Assembly: GCA_965213765.1 (NCBI GenBank)
Contig: OZ243926.1
Span: 4,340,001 to 4,404,000 of the forward strand
Reading direction: 5' to 3'
Origin: JAJDXO01 sp965213765
GTDB lineage: Bacteria > Pseudomonadota > Alphaproteobacteria > Rhodospirillales > UBA2165
Length of the DNA: 64,000 bases
In this document: positions 60,180 through 64,000 of the stretch, one piece after another
Layout: the number at the start of each line of letters is the position of its first letter
Position numbering within the stretch: position 1 is the stretch's first letter
Translations under genes and position numbers: made by a program
The notes under the pieces: model-generated
The model's input: only the letters and a program-made list of their open reading frames with translations
Told to the model about the DNA's origin: nothing
The model's database searches: none

Positions 60180-62104
60180 TCGTCGCGACCGCCGGCCACA
60201 TAGACCACGGCAAGACCCTACTGGTGCGGACCTTGACCGGGGTCGATACCGACCGGCTGCCCGAAGAGAAAAAACGCGGCATGTCCATCGATCTGGGCTT
60301 CGCTTACAAGCCGATGGCCAGCGGCAAGGTCATGGGATTTGTCGACGTGCCGGGTCACGAGCGCTTCGTTCGCAACATGCTGGCCGGCGTTTCCGGCATC
60401 GATTACGCGCTGCTGGTCATCGCCGCCGACGACGGACCCATGCCCCAGACCGAGGAGCACCTGGCGATCCTCGATCTCCTCGGAATCGATCAAGGGGTGG
60501 TCGCGCTGACCAAGATCGACCGGGTCGACGAAGCGAGGATCAAGGACGTCACCGAACAGATCGAGTTCCTGTTGATGGAGACCGGCCTCGAGGGATCGGA
60601 AATCCTGCCTGTGTCGGCGGTGACCGGCGATGGGATTGATGAACTCAAGGAGCATCTGGCCATCGCTTCCGAGCTGATCGGCGACCGGGACGTTCACGGC
60701 AATTTCCGCCTCGCCGTCGACCGGGCATTTACCCTCCAGGGCGCCGGCCTCATCGTCACCGGCTCGGTGTTCGCGGGGGCGGTGAATGTGGGCGATCAGC
60801 TGACCCTCACCCCCGGCGGCCAGAGCGTCCGGGTGCGCGGCATCCACGCCCAGAACGAGGAAGCGGAGGCGGGTGCGGCCGGTCAGCGCTGCGCCCTCAA
60901 CATCACCGGCCAGAACCTCACGAAGGACGACGTGCACCGGGGCGGCTGGCTGGTCGCCGATGCGATCCACGATCCCGTTTCCCGGTTCGATGCCCGGCTC
61001 CGGGTGCTGCCGAGCGAGGCCAAGTCTCTCAAGCACTGGACGCCGGTCCATGTCCATCTGGGCGCCGCCGAAATTCCGGGCCGTGTCGCGGTCCTCGAAG
61101 ACAAGAACATCCCGCCCGGCGAGAGCGCGTTGGTGCAGATCGTTCTCGACCGGCGGATCGGCGCGCTGCGCGGCGACGGATTCATTCTTCGCGATCAGTC
61201 GGCGACCCGGACGGTCGCCGGCGGCCGTGTACTCGACCCCCACGGCCCCGCCCGGGGCCGTGCCAAGCCGGAACGTCTTGCCGCTATCGCCGCCATGGAG
61301 GAACGCACCGCCGCCGATGCGCTCCGGAAGATTCTCGACCAGCAGGCGCTGGGCGTCGATCTCCCGGCGTTCATCGTCAGCTGGAACCTGAACGACGATG
61401 AACAGGCCGCGCTTTGGGACGCGGTCGAGATCGTCCGTGCCGGTGAGAATCTGGAGACCGGCTACGCGCCCGCGCACTGGACCAAAATCCGGGACGGCAT
61501 CACGGCCGCGCTCCGGGCGTGGCACGAAAACGCACCCGAGAAGCCCGGGCCCAGTGCCGACGGGCTTCGCCGCGAGACCGGTGTCCGGATGCCGACCAAA
61601 CGGTTTACGCCGATTATCGAAACCCTGGTCGCCGACGGAACCATCATCAACCGGGGCGCCAGCTATTTCCTGCCGGGCTTCGAGCCCCAACTGTCGTCCA
61701 AGGACGAAGCGCTGTGGAAGCGGGTCAAGCCGATCCTCGAAGACGGGCATACCAAGCCGCCGGTGGTCCACGACATCGCCGAGAGGATCAAATCGCCCGC
61801 CAAGGCGGTGGAGAGCTTCCTCGTCCGCTGCGCCCGGCTGGGCCTCGTCTATCGCGTCGCCAAGAACCGGTTTCTGCTTCCCGATGCGGTCCTCGAACTC
61901 GGCGAGATCGCCGAGGCCTTGGGCCGCGAGAGCAAGGAGCAGGGCTTCGGCGCCGCTGACTTCCGGGACCGCTCGGGGGTCGGGCGCAACCTCGCCATCG
62001 AGATTCTCGAATATTTCGATCATGCCGGCCTCACCTGGCGGAGCGGCAACGAGCGCAAGGTCCTCAAACCGGCCGCCGAGGTTTTCGGCGACACACCTGG
62101 ATGA
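60176..62104 (+). CDS. selB: Selenocysteine-specific elongation factor
   Basis: GTPase that carries Sec-tRNA(Sec) to UGA codons marked by a SECIS hairpin. It has 642 residues. G-domain motifs: TAGHIDHGKTLLVRTLTG, VDVPGHERFVRNMLAG, and VVALTKIDRVD. Beta-barrel domains follow (about residues 175-370). The C-terminal four winged helices that bind SECIS RNA take up about 375-640 (including GVRMPTKRFTPIIETLVADG and FRDRSGVGRNLAIEILEYFD). It starts with GTG inside the selA stop, a translationally coupled operon. The two UGA-containing genes are its likely clients. Confidence 0.96.
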   Translation: MIVATAGHIDHGKTLLVRTLTGVDTDRLPEEKKRGMSIDLGFAYKPMASGKVMGFVDVPGHERFVRNMLAGVSGIDYALLVIAADDGPMPQTEEHLAILDLLGIDQGVVALTKIDRVDEARIKDVTEQIEFLLMETGLEGSEILPVSAVTGDGIDELKEHLAIASELIGDRDVHGNFRLAVDRAFTLQGAGLIVTGSVFAGAVNVGDQLTLTPGGQSVRVRGIHAQNEEAEAGAAGQRCALNITGQNLTKDDVHRGGWLVADAIHDPVSRFDARLRVLPSEAKSLKHWTPVHVHLGAAEIPGRVAVLEDKNIPPGESALVQIVLDRRIGALRGDGFILRDQSATRTVAGGRVLDPHGPARGRAKPERLAAIAAMEERTAADALRKILDQQALGVDLPAFIVSWNLNDDEQAALWDAVEIVRAGENLETGYAPAHWTKIRDGITAALRAWHENAPEKPGPSADGLRRETGVRMPTKRFTPIIETLVADGTIINRGASYFLPGFEPQLSSKDEALWKRVKPILEDGHTKPPVVHDIAERIKSPAKAVESFLVRCARLGLVYRVAKNRFLLPDAVLELGEIAEALGRESKEQGFGAADFRDRSGVGRNLAIEILEYFDHAGLTWRSGNERKVLKPAAEVFGDTPG

Positions 62105-62123
62105 GACTCCGGCTCGAGGCGAA

Positions 62124-63755
62124 CTAACCCCGATCCATGATCGACGGCGCGGCGAGCGAACCCGATCCCCGCCGGGGGAATTTGGCAAAGGCATAGCCCT
62201 GCTGATGACAAGCCTTGGTGATCACCAGCGCCTTCCAGAACCCGCCGCCGATGAGGACGAACACGCCGGCGGCGCCCAGCACCCAGACCGGCACGGCGGC
62301 CCACGCGGCGGCCGCGGCGAACAGCACCACGGGGATCAGGTGCCCCGACACATTGAGCATGGCTGTCGATGATTCCAGGATTCCCCGGCTCAACGGGCCG
62401 ATGCCGTTGGCCTTGGCGCCCTGCACATACATTCGCCACAGGCCGTAATTGATCAGGCCCAGAAGAATGCCGGCGAGAGGCAGCAGGAAACCGCCCTCGA
62501 ATGAAATCCCGTAGACCGCGAACACGATGGCCGAGAGGCCGACTCCTTCGTAGAGGCCGGTGGCCACCAGCATGGTCGGCATCATGGCGACCCGCCAGGT
62601 GGGGATGCCCTTGGCCATGTGCAAAATCTTGGCTTGGCAATAGAGAAAGACCAGGGCGGCGGCGCCCGCCAGGAAATGAAGCGACGGCAGCTGCCAGAGG
62701 AAGCCGGCGGCGATGGCCGGATACAGCACCCCGACGGCATAGATTTCGCGGCTCATCCATGAAGTTTGCGGGCGCAGGATGGCAAACGGGGCGCGCAGCT
62801 TTCGGCCGATCTTGAGCCAGACGAAAAACAGGCCGGCGGCGATGATCCCGGCGGCGCCCAGGTTCATCTTGGTGAGCGTGGCGCCGTCGAGGCCGGCGAA
62901 CAGATGCAGCAGGTAGGCGACCACGATCATGCCGGCGCCGAACCCGCCGAGGATGAAATTCATCGCCGCCCGCATGTCCCAGAAGGTCTGGGGCTGGCCG
63001 ACCAGCGGATTGGCCGGATCGCTCATCGCCTCGTCGCCGGTATCCGCCGCATTGAGGTCCCGGCCCGGCACCGCCGGCGTCTCGTAGAGATATTTGATCT
63101 GCGGATCGGTGCCGAGCTCCGAATGCATCTGGAAATGGCTGTTTTCCTCCGCAAGCCTGGAGACGTGGCTGTCGGGGTCGTTGAAGTCGCCGAATTGGAT
63201 CGCACTGGCAATGCACGACGCGGCACAGGCCGGGGTCGCGTCCGGATCCACCCCCGGCGACAGGCCGGCGGCGATACCGTCATCGACCCGGTCAATGCAG
63301 AAGGTGCACTTCTGGGCGACGCCGAACCGTTCGTCGTGGGCGACCGCTTCTTCCTGAAGCGTCTCCTCTCCGAAATAGAACTCCTTGTCGTGAACGATGG
63401 TCCGCGCCTGATAGGGGCAGGCGACGGCGCAGGATGCGCAGCCGATACACAGATCGTAGTCCATGGTGACCAGCCCGTCGGCCCGCTGCTTGGTGGCACC
63501 GGTCGGGCAGACGGGCACGCAGGGCGGCTCGGCGCAGTGCTGGCAGCCGACCACCATGAACACCCGCTCCACATCGGGGAAGGCGCCGGTTTCCACGTCC
63601 AGAACCCGCCGCCATTGAACCCCGGGGACCGTATCGTTGGCATGCTTGCAGGCGATGGTGCAGGTCTGACAGCCGACGCAGCGATTGACGTCGACCACCA
63701 TGCCCCATCTGCGCTCCTCGGCGCGCCGGGACGGATCGGATGAAACCCCGTTCAC
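62124..63755 (-). CDS. Fused Fe-S electron-transfer and NrfD/DmsC-type membrane subunit
   Basis: A 543-residue protein combining two normally separate subunits. Residues about 20-200 hold four [4Fe-4S] cysteine groups: CVGCQTCTIACKHAN, CQHCAEPPCVPVCPTGA, CIGCASCAVACPY and CTFC with CAASC, as in DmsB/PhsB/SoeB. From about 240 a NrfD/DmsC-like anchor with eight or so membrane helices follows (MNFILGGFGAGMIVVAYLLH onward), ending with polar AKFPRRGSG. It would link a molybdenum oxidoreductase to the quinone pool. It starts with GTG at 63753-63755. A catalytic subunit gene ends 112 bp upstream on the same strand. Confidence 0.88.
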   Translation of the reverse strand: MNGVSSDPSRRAEERRWGMVVDVNRCVGCQTCTIACKHANDTVPGVQWRRVLDVETGAFPDVERVFMVVGCQHCAEPPCVPVCPTGATKQRADGLVTMDYDLCIGCASCAVACPYQARTIVHDKEFYFGEETLQEEAVAHDERFGVAQKCTFCIDRVDDGIAAGLSPGVDPDATPACAASCIASAIQFGDFNDPDSHVSRLAEENSHFQMHSELGTDPQIKYLYETPAVPGRDLNAADTGDEAMSDPANPLVGQPQTFWDMRAAMNFILGGFGAGMIVVAYLLHLFAGLDGATLTKMNLGAAGIIAAGLFFVWLKIGRKLRAPFAILRPQTSWMSREIYAVGVLYPAIAAGFLWQLPSLHFLAGAAALVFLYCQAKILHMAKGIPTWRVAMMPTMLVATGLYEGVGLSAIVFAVYGISFEGGFLLPLAGILLGLINYGLWRMYVQGAKANGIGPLSRGILESSTAMLNVSGHLIPVVLFAAAAAWAAVPVWVLGAAGVFVLIGGGFWKALVITKACHQQGYAFAKFPRRGSGSLAAPSIMDRG

Positions 63756-63867
63756 GATATCGGGCCTTCATTGAGGCCGCCCCCGCCCCGGCGCTCCCCC
63801 CTCGAAGGGGAGGGAGCATGAGGTAGGGGCGTCAGCGCCGTCGATATCGAGCGTGCGGCCGCCTCGT

Positions 63868-64000
63868 TCATGCCGCCGCCCGCTTGGGCCCGTCGCCCTT
63901 GATTATCTTCACCCGCGTGATGTCCGAGCCGCTGCCCGTGGAATCGGTCAGCTTAAGGGACAGATCGGTCAGCGAGTTCAGGCTCGGCAGGTGCAGATCC
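63868..64000 (-). CDS. C-terminal end of a probable molybdopterin oxidoreductase catalytic subunit (cut by the window edge)
   Basis: The last 43 residues of a leftward gene ending at TGA 63868-63870: LTDLSLKLTDSTGSGSDITR, then VKIIKGDGPKRAAA. The fragment itself carries no diagnostic motif. The assignment rests on position directly upstream of an Fe-S/NrfD-type fusion, where the catalytic molybdenum subunit normally sits, and on a C-terminal TRVKI strand of the sort seen in DMSO-reductase-family proteins. Between the two genes lies a palindromic CCCCTCGAAGGGGAGGG block. Confidence 0.45.
   Translation of the reverse strand, partial: DLHLPSLNSLTDLSLKLTDSTGSGSDITRVKIIKGDGPKRAAA

Noticed and set aside
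60218..62194. A 658-residue minus-strand open frame opposite selB
   Set aside because: Antisense shadow; selB G-domain motifs define the real gene.
63780..63830. Palindrome CCCCTCGAAGGGGAGGG upstream of the Fe-S/NrfD gene as a terminator
   Set aside because: It lacks a T-tract in either direction and resembles the REP-type G/C palindromes found elsewhere in the window.

Overview
The window is GC-rich chromosomal DNA from a selenium-using alphaproteobacterium. The ssb, gyrA and coaD genes, the alphaproteobacterial-type ctaA (heme A synthase), and the many oxidoreductases, amidohydrolases, LLM flavoenzymes, a sulfatase and an arylsulfotransferase-like pair suggest a free-living, Rhodospirillales-like heterotroph. 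The lineage is inferred from gene content and protein style, not from a search.

Layout. 0-8 kb: housekeeping genes (ssb, a SirB1-like protein, an esterase, gyrA, coaD). 7.7-17.4 kb: a rightward catabolic series of FAH hydrolase, cupin, acyl-CoA synthetase and CocE-type hydrolase, then a hydantoin/dihydropyrimidine module of class-III aminotransferase-fold enzyme, D-hydantoinase, D-carbamoylase and cupin. tRNA-Lys(UUU) follows. 17.6-23.3 kb: repeat-rich accessory DNA with a TM2 gene relic, AraC and LysR regulators, a REP-like palindrome array, and an IS110-family element inserted in a REP copy. 23.3-31.8 kb: GMC oxidoreductase, arylsulfotransferase-like protein, nadA, two amidohydrolases with a monooxygenase, a DapA-like aldolase and a GFA protein. 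31.8-43.5 kb: ubiX, sulfatase, gentisate-dioxygenase-like cupin, LLM enzyme, quinone reductase, and a siroheme branch (cbiX-like, SUMT, DUF4202) that carries a MITE. 43.8-49.5 kb: solute-binding protein, Rieske oxygenase alpha and beta subunits, VOC protein, ctaA and a DHH phosphoesterase relic. 49.5-62.1 kb: S41 protease, two genes each interrupted by one in-frame UGA, sat, a TPP enzyme, an FAH hydrolase, then selA and selB. 62.1-64 kb: an Fe-S/NrfD-type fusion and the tail of its probable catalytic partner.

Main discoveries. (1) Two selenoproteins that ordinary gene calling would split: an AhpD-like double-domain protein with a CxxU motif (UGA at 51779-51781) and a GrdB/PrdB-family protein with a UxxC motif (UGA at 58115-58117, minus strand). 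Both lie within 11 kb of selA-selB and both have candidate SECIS hairpins. (2) The 198-nt left end of the IS110 element can be folded by eye into two guide loops. Their guide segments match the actual target (a REP palindrome, CT core) and the element's own ends, as expected of a bridge RNA. (3) A 264-bp MITE with CTAG duplications sits exactly at the overlap of the SUMT and cbiX-like genes, and its terminal repeat supplies a replacement SD and ATG in frame. (4) A second palindromic repeat family begins exactly at CTAG stop codons of host genes.
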